Origin: Litorilinea aerophila
GTDB taxonomy: Bacteria > Chloroflexota > Anaerolineae > Caldilineales > Caldilineaceae
Assembly (NCBI RefSeq): GCF_006569185.2
Contig: NZ_VIGC02000022.1
Location: 47,712-111,711 of the forward strand
DNA length: 64,000 nt
Direction: 5' to 3'
The position numbers and the translations under genes were made by a program. The notes under the pieces are model-generated. The model was not told the origin of the DNA. It did no database searches and was given only the letters and a program-made list of their open reading frames with translations. Below, piece by piece: positions 8,547 to 19,294 of this stretch. Every line of letters starts with the position of its first letter. Position 1 is the first letter of the stretch.

Positions 8547-10109
8547 GTGTTCGACCTACTCATCCGCAACGGTACCATCATCGACGGCAGCGGCGCCCGG
8601 CGCTACCAGGCCGACGTGGGCATCCAGGGGGACACCATCGCCCAGATCGGCGATCTGCGGGAAGCGCCGGCCCATCGGACCATCGACGCCGCCGGCAAGG
8701 TCGTGGCGCCCGGCTTTGTGGACGTCCACAACCACTCCGACGCCTGGCTGCTCAAGACGCCCCACCTGGTCTCTAAGACGGCCCAGGGCTTCACCACCGA
8801 GGTGATCATGGCCGACGGCATCTCCTACGCGCCGGTCAACGCCCACACGGTCCGCCCCTGGATCTACTACCTGCGCGCCCTCAACGCCCTGCGCCAGGAG
8901 GAGTACACCGGCTGGGAGAGCCTGGCCGACTACATGGCCACCCTGGCCGGCCGCAACGTCCAGAACAGCATCCCCCACATCCCCTACGCCAACGTGCGCG
9001 CCCTGGTCTGTGGCTTCGGCCCCGCCGCGCCCGATGACTTCCAGCGCCGGGCCATCGTGGCCGAAATTGAACGGGGGATGGAGGCCGGCGCGGTGGGCCT
9101 TTCCACCGGCCTGGACTACATTGTCCAATGCTTCGCCAGTACCGACGAACTGGTGGAAGCCTGCCGTCCCCTGGCCGCCAGTCAGGGGCTCTACGTGACC
9201 CACATGCGCTACAAGGTGGGTATCCTGCGCGCCCTGGAGGAGGCAGTGGAGATCGGCAAACGGGCCGGGGTGCCGGTCCACATCTCTCACCTCAAGGGCG
9301 GTAGCCCCGAGCTCACCCAGGCCATCCTGGACTACATCGACCGGGTCGCGGTCAACGAGGTGGACTTCTCCTTCGACGTCTACCCTTACATGCCGGGCTC
9401 GACCATGCTCAACTACCTGCTGCCTTACGAAGTATGGGTGGAGGGTCCTCTGGGTGTGCTGCCCCGGCTGGCGGATCCCCAGGTCCGGGCCCACTTTGCC
9501 CAGGGCCTGGCCTTCCTGGACCTGGAAGAGACTTACATCGCCTGGGTGGCCAGCAAAGAGAACAGCCACCACCAGGGCAAAAGCGTGGCCCAGTATGTGG
9601 ATGAGGTGGGGCGATCGCCGGCCGACGCGCTGGCGGATCTGCTCATCGAGGAGAACCTGGCCGTGCTGCTGGTCATGCACCAGGGGGAGGATGCCCTCAT
9701 CGACCCCTTCCTGGCCCACCCCTGCTACATGATGGGCAGCGACGGCATCTACCACGAAGACGGCGGGATCCATCCCCGGCAGTACGGATCTGCCCCACGG
9801 CTGCTGGGCCCGTGCGTGCGGGAGAAGGGCCTCTTCAGCCTGGAGGAGGCGATCCACAAGCTGAGCGGCCGTCCGGCGGCGCGCTTCGGCCTGACGCGGC
9901 GGGGCCAGGTGCAGGAAGGTTGGTTCGCCGATATCACCATCTTCGATCCGGAGATCATCCAGGACCGGGCCACCTACGGTGATCCCCATCAGCTCCCGGT
10001 GGGTATGGAGCACGTGATCGTCAACGGCGTGCCCGTCATCCAGCATGGCGCGCCGGTAGAGCCGCTGCCCGATCCCCTGCCTGGCCGCACCCTGCGTTTT
10101 CGGGGGTGA
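8547..10109 (+). CDS. N-acyl-D-amino-acid deacylase family amidohydrolase
   Basis: 520 residues from a GTG at 8547, with GGAAAG upstream. It is a urease-superfamily amidohydrolase: FDLLIRNGTIIDGSGARR starts the small beta domain, and the metal-binding HNH motif is at residues 61-63 (VDVHNHSDAW). Later HISHLKGGSP supplies another metal-site His, and SDGIYHEDGGIHPRQYGS plus LSGRPAARFGL resemble D-aminoacylase and dihydroorotase-like proteins. It probably hydrolyses an N-acyl-D-amino acid or a cyclic amide. Its place between hisC and hisB is unusual and no histidine role is known for the family. Confidence 0.82.
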   Translation: MFDLLIRNGTIIDGSGARRYQADVGIQGDTIAQIGDLREAPAHRTIDAAGKVVAPGFVDVHNHSDAWLLKTPHLVSKTAQGFTTEVIMADGISYAPVNAHTVRPWIYYLRALNALRQEEYTGWESLADYMATLAGRNVQNSIPHIPYANVRALVCGFGPAAPDDFQRRAIVAEIERGMEAGAVGLSTGLDYIVQCFASTDELVEACRPLAASQGLYVTHMRYKVGILRALEEAVEIGKRAGVPVHISHLKGGSPELTQAILDYIDRVAVNEVDFSFDVYPYMPGSTMLNYLLPYEVWVEGPLGVLPRLADPQVRAHFAQGLAFLDLEETYIAWVASKENSHHQGKSVAQYVDEVGRSPADALADLLIEENLAVLLVMHQGEDALIDPFLAHPCYMMGSDGIYHEDGGIHPRQYGSAPRLLGPCVREKGLFSLEEAIHKLSGRPAARFGLTRRGQVQEGWFADITIFDPEIIQDRATYGDPHQLPVGMEHVIVNGVPVIQHGAPVEPLPDPLPGRTLRFRG

Positions 10110-10160
10110 AGATTGAAGATTGAAGAGTTGGAACCTACAACCTGTAGCCCGTAGACGGAG
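10110..10160. repeat. Short degenerate GAAGATT tandem repeat
   Basis: Directly after the amidohydrolase stop come three GAAGATT/GAAGAGT units, then CCTACAACCTGTAG, a partial inverted repeat, before hisB. It belongs to the same class of simple repeats that fill other spacers in the window. Confidence 0.45.
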
Positions 10161-10163
10161 AGA

Positions 10164-10763
10164 GTGACTGTGACCCGGACTGCGCAGATTGTCCGCACCA
10201 CCCGTGAGACCCAAATTGAGTTGACCCTGGCCCTGGATGGCCGGGGGCAGGCCGACATCCAGACAGGTATCGGCTTTCTGGACCACATGTTGACCCTGCT
10301 GGCCGGCCACGGGCTCTTCGACCTGACGGTCCGGGCCCAGGGCGACCTGCACATCGACGAGCACCACACCGCCGAGGATACCTTCATCTGCCTGGGCCAG
10401 GCCCTGGACCAGGCGCTGGGTGACCGTCGGGGCATTGTGCGCACGGCCCACAGCTATGTCCCCATGGACGAGGCCCTGGCCCTGGTGGCGGTGGACCTGG
10501 GCGGCCGTCCCTATTGTGTTTTCGATGCCCAGTTTGTCACCCCTCGGCTGGGCCAGTTGGGCACCGACCTGCTCTTCCACCTCTTCGAGAGCCTGGCCAT
10601 CCATGGCCGCATGAACCTCCACGCCCGGGTACTCTACGGGCGCAACGACCACCACAAGGCCGAGGCCCTCTTCAAGGGCCTGGCCCGGGCCCTGGACGGC
10701 GCCACCCGCCTGGATCCTCGACGCCAGGATGTGCCCAGCACCAAGGGCACCCTGACGGCCTGA
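10164..10763 (+). CDS. hisB: Imidazoleglycerol-phosphate dehydratase
   Basis: 199 residues from GTG at 10164; a second in-frame GTG at 10170 has better spacing from GGAG at 10157-10160 and may be the true start. It dehydrates imidazole glycerol phosphate to imidazole acetol phosphate using two manganese ions. Motifs: [24 protein letters not shown], the Asp/Leu-rich [18 protein letters not shown], and [16 protein letters not shown] with PSTKG at the C-terminus. It is the monofunctional form with no phosphatase domain. Confidence 0.96.
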   Translation: MTVTRTAQIVRTTRETQIELTLALDGRGQADIQTGIGFLDHMLTLLAGHGLFDLTVRAQGDLHIDEHHTAEDTFICLGQALDQALGDRRGIVRTAHSYVPMDEALALVAVDLGGRPYCVFDAQFVTPRLGQLGTDLLFHLFESLAIHGRMNLHARVLYGRNDHHKAEALFKGLARALDGATRLDPRRQDVPSTKGTLTA

Positions 10764-10780
10764 AGGCGAGCCCGGGCACC

Positions 10781-11506
10781 ATGACCGACAACCCCACGCC
10801 CAGCAGCGCAACCCTCTATCTGGTGGCCACGCCCATCGGCAACCTGGGGGACATCACCCTACGTGCCCTGGAGACCCTGCGCCAGGTGGACTTCGTGGCC
10901 AGTGAAGATACCCGTAAGACGGGCCGTCTGCTTCAACATTTCGATATCCAGAAGCCCCAGATTGCCTTTCACGAGCACAACGAGGCCCAGGCCGGCGCCC
11001 GCATCCTGGCACTGCTGCAGGAGGGCAAATCGGTGGCCCTGGTGACCAACGCTGGCACGCCCGGCATCTCCGACCCGGGCTTCACCCTGGTGCGCAAAGT
11101 GGTGGAGGCCCAACAGGCTGGCGCCGACATCGGCCTGACCATGATCCCGGGCCCCAGCGCCCTGGTGATGGCCCTGGTTCTCTCGGGCCTGCCAGTACAC
11201 AGCTTCACCTTCCGGGGCTTCCCGCCCCGCAAGCCGGGCCCCCGCCGGCGCTTTCTGGCCGTGGACAAGGATTCCCCCCACACCCTCATCTTCTACGAAA
11301 GCCCCTACCGGCTGCTGGCTTTCCTGGCCGATGCACTGGAGATTTACGGCGACCGTCCGGCTGCGGTGGCCAACGACCTGACCAAGCTGTATGAAAGTGT
11401 TCTGCGCGGCACCCTCTCCTCACTACACGAAGAACTCTCCGGAACCCGCCTGCGGGGCGAGTACGTGGTGATTATCCACGGCGCGCAGGAGCCCAGAGCG
11501 ACCTGA
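10781..11506 (+). CDS. rsmI: 16S rRNA (cytidine1402-2'-O)-methyltransferase
   Basis: 241 residues from the ATG at 10781, 17 bp after hisB. It is a tetrapyrrole-methylase-fold enzyme that 2'-O-methylates C1402 in the 30S decoding centre. Motifs: [70 protein letters not shown] and FYESPYRL. Length is somewhat short compared with about 280 residues in E. coli, as the variable C-terminal part is reduced. It ends the housekeeping run; a promoter lies 31 bp downstream for the next operon. Confidence 0.93.
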   Translation: MTDNPTPSSATLYLVATPIGNLGDITLRALETLRQVDFVASEDTRKTGRLLQHFDIQKPQIAFHEHNEAQAGARILALLQEGKSVALVTNAGTPGISDPGFTLVRKVVEAQQAGADIGLTMIPGPSALVMALVLSGLPVHSFTFRGFPPRKPGPRRRFLAVDKDSPHTLIFYESPYRLLAFLADALEIYGDRPAAVANDLTKLYESVLRGTLSSLHEELSGTRLRGEYVVIIHGAQEPRAT

Positions 11507-11536
11507 TGCGCGTATGAAACGCGTGTGAAACGGTAG

Positions 11537-11565
11537 TTGACACCCCTCTCAATCTGTGCTAAAGT
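11537..11565 (+). promoter_or_regulatory. Sigma-70 type promoter for the peptide ABC operon
   Basis: TTGACA (11537-11542), a 17-base spacer, and TAAAGT (11560-11565). The -35 is consensus and the spacing is ideal. Nothing but a long leader lies between it and the lipoprotein gene at 12178. Confidence 0.7.
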
Positions 11566-12177
11566 AAATTCGAAACGCTAACGTAAGCTTTTCGTTATAT
11601 TCGTCTTAGCTTCCCAGCCAATCTTAGTTTTCTCAACATCAGCCATCTATCTCCGTCGTTCACGGGGCCAGGTTGTCTCATTTGGCCCGGATGCCTCCCT
11701 CCCCGAGAGGCGGTGAGCACCCATCACCCCCAGCCAGGGTCGCAGGAACTCGTCCCATCCCCGGCTGTGGGCGGCAGAGTATATACAGGGTCTGTTCGCT
11801 TTGCCCCTGCTGGATCCATGGGCCGTTGCCCGCGCCCAGGTGGCATGGTCACCGGACTCCCCCGAGCTGGATGGCCCCATGGGCCACAAGCCCTTCATAA
11901 CCCGGTTGGCATGGCTGCCAGCCGAAGGTGGATCAAGAGGGAAAAGGGTTCGAAATCCCTTCGTAAAGTTTCCAACTCATGGTGAAGGAGGTGAGGATGG
12001 CTCAAGATTCCAGGTAGACAGGGTCGGGAAAGGTCTTCTGTATGGAGCCTGCAAGCGGCATAGCCCTGCCCCCAGTCACAGGGACCTTTTCCACGGTTTA
12101 TCCCTGCCATACAGTTCATTCCCCATGGCATTCGGTGTTGTATCGACTTGCTGTTCACCCGCTGAAAGGACAGAGAG
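11566..12177 (+). other. Long untranslated leader of the peptide ABC operon
   Basis: About 600 bases without a convincing long gene. It contains AAGGGTTCGAAATCCCTT (a small hairpin, about 11945-11961), a six-codon ORF with a perfect Shine-Dalgarno, and two crossing complementary pairs: GGAAAGGTC (12027-12035) with GACCTTTTCC (12083-12092), and CTGTATGG (12038-12045) with CCATACAG (12107-12114). The two pairs cross, so they could be alternatives or a pseudoknot. I do not recognise a known riboswitch class. Confidence 0.5.
11997..12017 (+). CDS. Possible six-residue leader peptide MAQDSR
   Basis: The string AAGGAGGTGA (11985-11994), a full complement to the 16S rRNA 3' end, is followed two bases later by ATG and the codons for MAQDSR and TAG. 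Spacing from the GGAGG core is about five bases. The nearby crossing stems downstream suggest that ribosome movement on this ORF could affect folding, as in attenuation; this is inference. It might instead be a chance match. Confidence 0.4.
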   Translation: MAQDSR

Positions 12178-14151
<1,974 letters not shown>

Positions 14152-14160
14152 CAGGCCCAT

Positions 14161-14219
14161 GAGGCGTGAAACGGGATGCGAGGGGGTGGCCTCCCTTTAC
14201 CTATCCCGTTTCACGCCTC
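14161..14219. terminator. Intercistronic hairpin after the binding-protein gene
   Basis: GAGGCGTGAAACGGGAT (14161-14177) is perfectly complementary to ATCCCGTTTCACGCCTC (14203-14219), with a possible inner GAGG/CCTC stem. There is no T-tract. It sits between the lipoprotein and first permease genes, where such hairpins protect the upstream mRNA from 3' decay or partly stop transcription. Confidence 0.65.
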
Positions 14220-14272
14220 GCCGTGCCACCAGAGTCAGGTTCCAGAGCTTTCCCGTGTAGAGGGATACTGTC

Positions 14273-15271
14273 ATGACGTTATTCAAAGAGTACATTTTGC
14301 CCCGACTTGTCCAGTGGATCCTGGTCATTTTCATCGGGGTCACGGTTACCTTCCTCATTCCGCGTCTCTCGCCGGTTAATCCGGTCGACCAGGCCCTCGG
14401 CCGCATGACGGCCTTTCAGACCCTCAGCCCCGAGGCTACATTGGAGTTGCGCCAATCCCTGCTGGATCTGTATGGTCTGGAGGGCTCGTTGCTGGACCAG
14501 TACCTCAACTTCTGGAAACGGGTCCTGCGAGCCGACCTGGGCCCCTCCTTCACATCCTTTCCCATGACCGTCAACGCCATTATCGGCAACGCCATCTGGT
14601 GGACGGTGGGATTGTTGGGCACGACCGTCGTGCTCTCCTGGATCCTGGGAGTGATTCTGGGGGGATTGGCCGGCTATTTTCGCAATCGCTGGTGGTCCCA
14701 GCTTTTGGAAAATACGCTGATCATTATCTACCCCATCCCCTATTACATCGTGGCCTTCGTCCTGTTGATGATCTTCGCCTACTACTTCCCCATTTTCCCG
14801 CTGGTCGGTGGAGCACGGGGTACACCCAGCTTCTCTTGGAGCTACCTCAGCAGCCTGCTGGAGCATGCCTTCCTGCCGGCGCTGTCCATCATTCTTGGTG
14901 CCACCGCCTTCCGCTTCATCATGTCAAAGGCGCTGGCCAGCACCGAAGTGTCCAGCGACTACGTGCAGTATGCGGAGATGGCTTCTTTGCCCAGGCGCAG
15001 GATCCTCTTCTCCTATGTACTCCGCAACACCATGTTGCCCCAGGTGACGGATCTGGGCCTTTCCCTGGGTGCGATCTTTGAAGGCGCACTCATCACCGAG
15101 TTTGTATTTGGTTATCCGGGTCTTGGCAGCGCCCTCTACGTCGCCATTGTCTCTGCGGACTACAACCTGATCATGGGGATCGCCCTGCTCTCCATCTTTG
15201 GCATTGCCACGGCGTCCCTGCTGGTCGATCTCACCTATCCGCTCCTCGACCCGCGCGTTCGCTACCGATAG
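14273..15271 (+). CDS. ABC transporter permease, DppB/OppB type
   Basis: 332 residues. The N-terminal segment (KEYILPRLVQWILVIFIG, then VTFLIPRLSPVNPVDQAL) is typical of DppB-like BPD_transp_1 proteins with an external loop before the five-helix core. Hydrophobic helices are visible at about 18-36, 105-130, 142-168, 195-215, 255-275 and 295-320. The EAA-like loop that contacts the ATPase is near residues 225-250 (YAEMASLPRRRILFSYVLRN). It forms the channel with the next permease. Confidence 0.9.
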   Translation: MTLFKEYILPRLVQWILVIFIGVTVTFLIPRLSPVNPVDQALGRMTAFQTLSPEATLELRQSLLDLYGLEGSLLDQYLNFWKRVLRADLGPSFTSFPMTVNAIIGNAIWWTVGLLGTTVVLSWILGVILGGLAGYFRNRWWSQLLENTLIIIYPIPYYIVAFVLLMIFAYYFPIFPLVGGARGTPSFSWSYLSSLLEHAFLPALSIILGATAFRFIMSKALASTEVSSDYVQYAEMASLPRRRILFSYVLRNTMLPQVTDLGLSLGAIFEGALITEFVFGYPGLGSALYVAIVSADYNLIMGIALLSIFGIATASLLVDLTYPLLDPRVRYR

Positions 15272-15291
15272 TTCACGGGAAAGGCACACCC

Positions 15292-16152
15292 ATGGTTGTC
15301 ATACGAGATCTTCTTCGTTTCAGTCCATCCTTTCGGGTCGGCGCCCTCATCCTGGTGGTTGTCCTGGCGCTGGTGGTTCTTTCGTTCTTCTCCCCCTACG
15401 CGCCGGATGATCGGCGGGTGGTGCCGCGCAATCAACCTCCTTCCCAGGAATATCTGCTGGGCACAACGTCCACTGGCCAGGATGTCTTTTGGATGTTGAC
15501 CTACGCGGTGCGCAACACCCTGATCATTGCCAGCATCGCCGTCCTCATCGGACGCAGCATCGGCGTGCTGCTGGGCATGATCTCCGGCTATCTGGGAGGG
15601 ACGTTCGACCGGACCATTTCTTCGGTGGTAGATACCTTCATCGTCATTCCCCGGTTACCCCTGGTGATTCTGATTGCCGCCATATTGCGAGGGCAATTGT
15701 CGTTTATTGGGTTGGGCCTGCTGCTGGGCCTTCTAGACTGGGCCTACCCCTCCAAACGATACCGCTCGCAGATATTGAGCCTTCGGGAACGGGAATTCAC
15801 CTACACAGGCATTTATGCGGGGATGGGCACCTTCAAGATCGTCACCCGGGAGCACCTACCTTTTCTGATTCCATTTCTGATGGCCGATGTGGTCAGTGGC
15901 TTCCTCTTTGCCATCGGCTTCGAGGTGACGCTGGCAGTACTCGGCCTGGGCGATCTGAATACCCAGACTGTAGGGACAATGATCTACTGGGGAAACTACT
16001 ATCAGGCCCTGCTCACCAATCGCACCTGGGTGCTCATTGCGCCCATCGCGGCCTCTGTCTTGACCGTGGTCGGATTCTACCTAGTCTCCCTCGGCCTGGG
16101 CAACTACCTGGATCCGCGCACGCGTCTGCTCCGTCTGCAGGTACAGGGATAG
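15292..16152 (+). CDS. ABC transporter permease, DppC/OppC type
   Basis: 286 residues. FSPSFRVGALILVVVLALVV is the first helix, and the LLGTTSTGQDVFWMLTYA segment is the well-known DppC pre-core motif (usually LGTDxxGRDVxSR). The EAA-like loop is around residues 165-190 (REREFTYTGIYAGMGTFKIV), which keeps the central Gly but is diverged from EARALG. About six membrane segments are visible. It sits 20 bp after the DppB-type gene and 4 bp before the first ATPase gene. Confidence 0.9.
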   Translation: MVVIRDLLRFSPSFRVGALILVVVLALVVLSFFSPYAPDDRRVVPRNQPPSQEYLLGTTSTGQDVFWMLTYAVRNTLIIASIAVLIGRSIGVLLGMISGYLGGTFDRTISSVVDTFIVIPRLPLVILIAAILRGQLSFIGLGLLLGLLDWAYPSKRYRSQILSLREREFTYTGIYAGMGTFKIVTREHLPFLIPFLMADVVSGFLFAIGFEVTLAVLGLGDLNTQTVGTMIYWGNYYQALLTNRTWVLIAPIAASVLTVVGFYLVSLGLGNYLDPRTRLLRLQVQG

Positions 16153-16156
16153 AAGC

Positions 16157-17197
16157 ATGCAAGCCACTGTCGAATCCAATATTGTTGAAGTCAACAACCT
16201 GCGAGCCTACTACATCACGAAGGCCTACGGGGTTGCTCGCACGGTGCAGGCCGTGGATGGCATCTCGCTGGCCATCAAACGAGGCGAGGTCTACGGCATT
16301 GCCGGCGAGTCCGGCTGTGGCAAGTCCACGCTGATGCGGGTGATGCTGGCGGCCCACCAACCACCGCTGACCGTGGTGGAAGGCTCGGTCACCTACCGCT
16401 TTGATGATGAGGAGATCTCCGCCCTTTCCTTGACGCCTGAGGAACTGCGGGAGATCCGCTGGAAGCAAGTCTCGTACGTTCCCCAGGGGTCCATGCATGT
16501 CTTGAACCCGGTGCGCCGCATTCGCGACACCTTCCACGACTTTATCTCTGCACATCAGTTCGTCAGCAAACAAGAAGCCCTGGAGATGACCCGCGCCTAT
16601 CTGGCCGAGCTGGGGCTGCCGGAAAAGGTCCTCGCGGCCTATCCCCACCAGCTCTCTGGCGGCATGCGCCAACGGGTGACCATCGCCCTGGCCACGATCC
16701 TTTGGCCCAAGCTGACCTTTGCCGACGAACCGACTACCGCGCTGGATGTGCTGGTCCAGCGGGGCGTGATTCAGCTGCTGAAGGAAATCCAGCAGGAGAA
16801 GAAGAACACGCTGGTGGTGGTCACCCATGACATGGGCGTCCACGCCAACCTGGCCGACCGCATTGCTGTTCTCTATGCTGGCAAGCTCATTGAGGAAGCC
16901 GACACCCGTACCATCTTCAAACGGCCCCAACATCCCTATACCCAGTACCTGATCCAATCGCTTCCCAAAATCGAGGACAAGACAGAGCGGGTGAGCATCC
17001 CCGGGCGCCCACCTGCCCTGGATAATCCACCCAGCGGATGCCGATTCCATCCCCGCTGTCCCTACGCCATGCCCATCTGCAAGAAGGAGGCACCTCCGCT
17101 CATTGAAAGTGAACGGGGACATCGGGTTGCCTGTTTTTTGGTGTCAGAGGAACAAGAGAATGTCCCAGAACGCTACCGAGAATTTGCTGCAGGTTAA
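16157..17197 (+). CDS. ABC transporter ATP-binding protein, DppD/OppD type
   Basis: 346 residues. Walker A GESGCGKST (about 51-59), Q-loop in VSYVPQGSMHVLNPV, signature LSGGMRQRV, Walker B LTFADEPTTALD and H-loop VVTHDM are all present. The C-terminal oligo_HPY domain is shown by CRFHPRCPYAMPICKKEAPP, a Cys-rich stretch typical of DppD/OppD that in several members binds an iron-sulfur cluster or is structural. It should energise import together with the next ATPase, whose start overlaps its 3' end by 38 bp. Confidence 0.92.
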   Translation: MQATVESNIVEVNNLRAYYITKAYGVARTVQAVDGISLAIKRGEVYGIAGESGCGKSTLMRVMLAAHQPPLTVVEGSVTYRFDDEEISALSLTPEELREIRWKQVSYVPQGSMHVLNPVRRIRDTFHDFISAHQFVSKQEALEMTRAYLAELGLPEKVLAAYPHQLSGGMRQRVTIALATILWPKLTFADEPTTALDVLVQRGVIQLLKEIQQEKKNTLVVVTHDMGVHANLADRIAVLYAGKLIEEADTRTIFKRPQHPYTQYLIQSLPKIEDKTERVSIPGRPPALDNPPSGCRFHPRCPYAMPICKKEAPPLIESERGHRVACFLVSEEQENVPERYREFAAG

Positions 17198-18212
17198 AGA
17201 TCTCACCAAGATTTTCAACATTCGCCAGGGACTGTCCACCAAGCACTTCACCGCTGTGGACCGTGCGAACTTTTCCATCCACGCCGACCGGCCAGAAATT
17301 CTGACCATCGCGGGTGAAAGCGGCAGCGGCAAGACTACCATAGCGCGCATGATTTTGGGCCTGGAGGATCCTAGCGCAGGCGCGATCTACTACAAAGGCC
17401 GGGACGTCACCAAGATCAACAAGAAAGAACGGCGCTCCTGGTTCATGCGTGAGGTCCAGCCCATCTTTCAGGATCCATTCGCCACCTTCAGCCCGCTCAA
17501 GCGCGTGGATTCCTACCTGTACGAAACCGCACGCAACTACCGCATGGTGAAACGCGACCGCGTCGACGCCTACATCGACGAAGCGCTGCACTCGGTGGGG
17601 CTTTCCCTCCAGGAGGTGAAGGGGCGTTATCCCAACGAACTTTCAGGCGGCCAGGTGCAACGCATCTCCATCGCCCGCGCACTGCTGACCAAACCCTCCC
17701 TCCTGGTGGCGGATGAACCGGTCTCCATGCTGGACGCCTCCCTGCGCATGTCCATCGTCAATCTCTTCATGCGGTTGAAGGAAGAGCGGGGGGTGAGCGT
17801 GATTTACATCACCCACGACCTGGCCACGGCCTACTACGCCGCCGACCGCATCGCGGTGATGCTGCGTGGCTGGATCGTGGAAGCCGGCCCGGTGGAAGAT
17901 GTGCTGGCCCGCCCGCTCCATCCGTACACCAAAATCCTCAAGGAGTCGGTGCCCCAGGCCGATCCCGACCGCAAGTGGGAGGAGACCGCCACCCTGGCCA
18001 CTCTTGAGACAGAGGAATACTTGCGGGCAGGCTGCAAATTTGCCAGCCGCTGTCCGGCAACGATGGATGTCTGCAAAACGACCGTGCCCGACAACTACGC
18101 AGTCGCCGGACGCACCGTCAAATGCTTCCTTTACGACGAAAAGACTGTGGGTGCTGAATCGGTCGCCCGCCATGTCCAGGGTGAGATCCCGCTGATGCCG
18201 GCCATGACCTGA
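17160..18212 (+). CDS. ABC transporter ATP-binding protein, DppF/OppF type
   Basis: 350 residues from the ATG at 17160; an earlier in-frame ATG at 17103 would lie deep in the previous gene. Walker A GESGSGKTT, Q-loop VQPIFQDPFATFSP, signature LSGGQVQRI, Walker B LLVADEPVSMLD and H-loop IYITHDL are complete. The C-terminal CKFASRCPATMDVCKTTVPD is the oligo_HPY domain. Overlap with the DppD-type gene suggests translational coupling. It completes a five-gene peptide-type importer. Confidence 0.92.
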   Translation: MSQNATENLLQVKDLTKIFNIRQGLSTKHFTAVDRANFSIHADRPEILTIAGESGSGKTTIARMILGLEDPSAGAIYYKGRDVTKINKKERRSWFMREVQPIFQDPFATFSPLKRVDSYLYETARNYRMVKRDRVDAYIDEALHSVGLSLQEVKGRYPNELSGGQVQRISIARALLTKPSLLVADEPVSMLDASLRMSIVNLFMRLKEERGVSVIYITHDLATAYYAADRIAVMLRGWIVEAGPVEDVLARPLHPYTKILKESVPQADPDRKWEETATLATLETEEYLRAGCKFASRCPATMDVCKTTVPDNYAVAGRTVKCFLYDEKTVGAESVARHVQGEIPLMPAMT

Positions 18213-18263
18213 TGCCTCCTGGTTCCCCTGTCATCCCGTCGCGGGTCACGTCGTCAGGGAGCA

Positions 18264-19070
18264 ATGCCCATGCCCGACTACCTGTCCATCACGGAAGTAC
18301 CCGGCGCGCCGGTCAACCGAGAGCAACTGGGGCGCATGGTGCTCCGCTACAGCCTGGCTGCCGCCCTGGCGGATGGCCGCCCTACCCTGGAGGTGGGGTG
18401 TGGTGCTGGCATTGGCCTGGGCCTGCTGCTGGATCGGGCGGCCCCGCTGGTCGCCTGTGACGGCTCCTTCGGGGCCGTCTCCCTGGCACGGCAGTCCCTG
18501 GGCCATGCCGTCCCCCTGGCCCAGGCCGATGCCCACTACCTGCCCTATCGTGAGGACACCTTCGATTTCATCTTCAGCTTCGAGATGATTTATTATCTGG
18601 CGCGGCCCATCCAATTCCTGGGGGAATGCCATCGCCTCCTGACCCGGGGAGGGCAGATCCTGGTGGGCACCAGCAATCCAGACTGGCCTTTTTTCGTGCC
18701 TGGCCAGCTCAGCGTGCACTACCCCACCGCACCGGAGCTGGTCAGCTGGCTTCGGGCGGCCGGCTTTGAGTCCATCCACCTCTATGGATCCCTGCCGGTG
18801 GATCAGATGGGGCGCCGATTTCACACCGTACTGGTGGCCTGGCTGCGCCGCCATCTCCTGCGCCTGGGCATCCTGGCGCAGGACAACCGGCTCACCCGGC
18901 TGCTGAAGCGGTTGAGCTACGGCCATCTGACGCCCCTGCCCCGGCAGCTATCCCGGACCATGGGGGTAGCGGCCCCGTTCCGGGAACTGACCGCCATCGA
19001 TCCCGGCCAGCGGGACCGACGCCACCGGGTGCTCTTCGTGCTGGGCCGGGCAAGAAAAAACCATACATGA
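18264..19070 (+). CDS. Class I SAM-dependent methyltransferase
   Basis: 268 residues. Motif I LEVGCGAGIGLGLLL is near residues 43-57, the acidic end of strand 2 is VACDGS, motif III ADAHYLPYREDTFDFIFSFE gives the Methyltransf_11 pattern, and post-motif LLTRGGQILVGT follows. The C-terminal basic helical part is unusual for small-molecule methyltransferases and may bind substrate. Substrate unknown. It lies 51 bp after the ATPase genes in the same direction and may be co-transcribed. Confidence 0.82.
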   Translation: MPMPDYLSITEVPGAPVNREQLGRMVLRYSLAAALADGRPTLEVGCGAGIGLGLLLDRAAPLVACDGSFGAVSLARQSLGHAVPLAQADAHYLPYREDTFDFIFSFEMIYYLARPIQFLGECHRLLTRGGQILVGTSNPDWPFFVPGQLSVHYPTAPELVSWLRAAGFESIHLYGSLPVDQMGRRFHTVLVAWLRRHLLRLGILAQDNRLTRLLKRLSYGHLTPLPRQLSRTMGVAAPFRELTAIDPGQRDRRHRVLFVLGRARKNHT

Positions 19071-19111
19071 CGCAGCTGAAAAAACCACGGATTCACGAAG
19101 ATATCAACTTG

Positions 19112-19234
19112 ACACCCTTGCAAAAAGAGTATTTTTGAACGCAAAGGCACAAAGGGACAAAGAAACGCAGGAGAGAATCAACCGAATCAGCGCTCATCTG
19201 CGTGGGTCAGCGTCCTAATTTAACCTTTTTGCAG
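19112..19234. repeat. Dispersed repeat, copy B, with terminal inverted repeats
   Basis: This most complete copy starts with CCTTGCAAAAAG (about 19116) and ends with CCTTTTTGCAG (19224-19234), which are inverted repeats. Between them are AACGCAAAGGCACAAAGG, AAACGCAGGAGAGAATC and ATCAGCGCTCATCTGCGTG. About 120 bp, no coding capacity, reminiscent of a small MITE-like or REP-like element. Confidence 0.7.
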
Positions 19235-19294
19235 TAGAGCCTATCAACCTGCCTCTGGCAGTAAAACCTTGACACCTTTCACAGGAGAACAAAC

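Noticed and set aside
8556..10811. 751-codon open frame on the minus strand
   Set aside because: It is antisense to the amidohydrolase and hisB genes and has shadow-type composition.
11940..11965. tRNA-like T-arm (AAGGGTTCGAAATCCCTT)
   Set aside because: The loop would be eight bases and no acceptor, D-arm or anticodon arm fits around it. It is kept only as a small hairpin in the leader.
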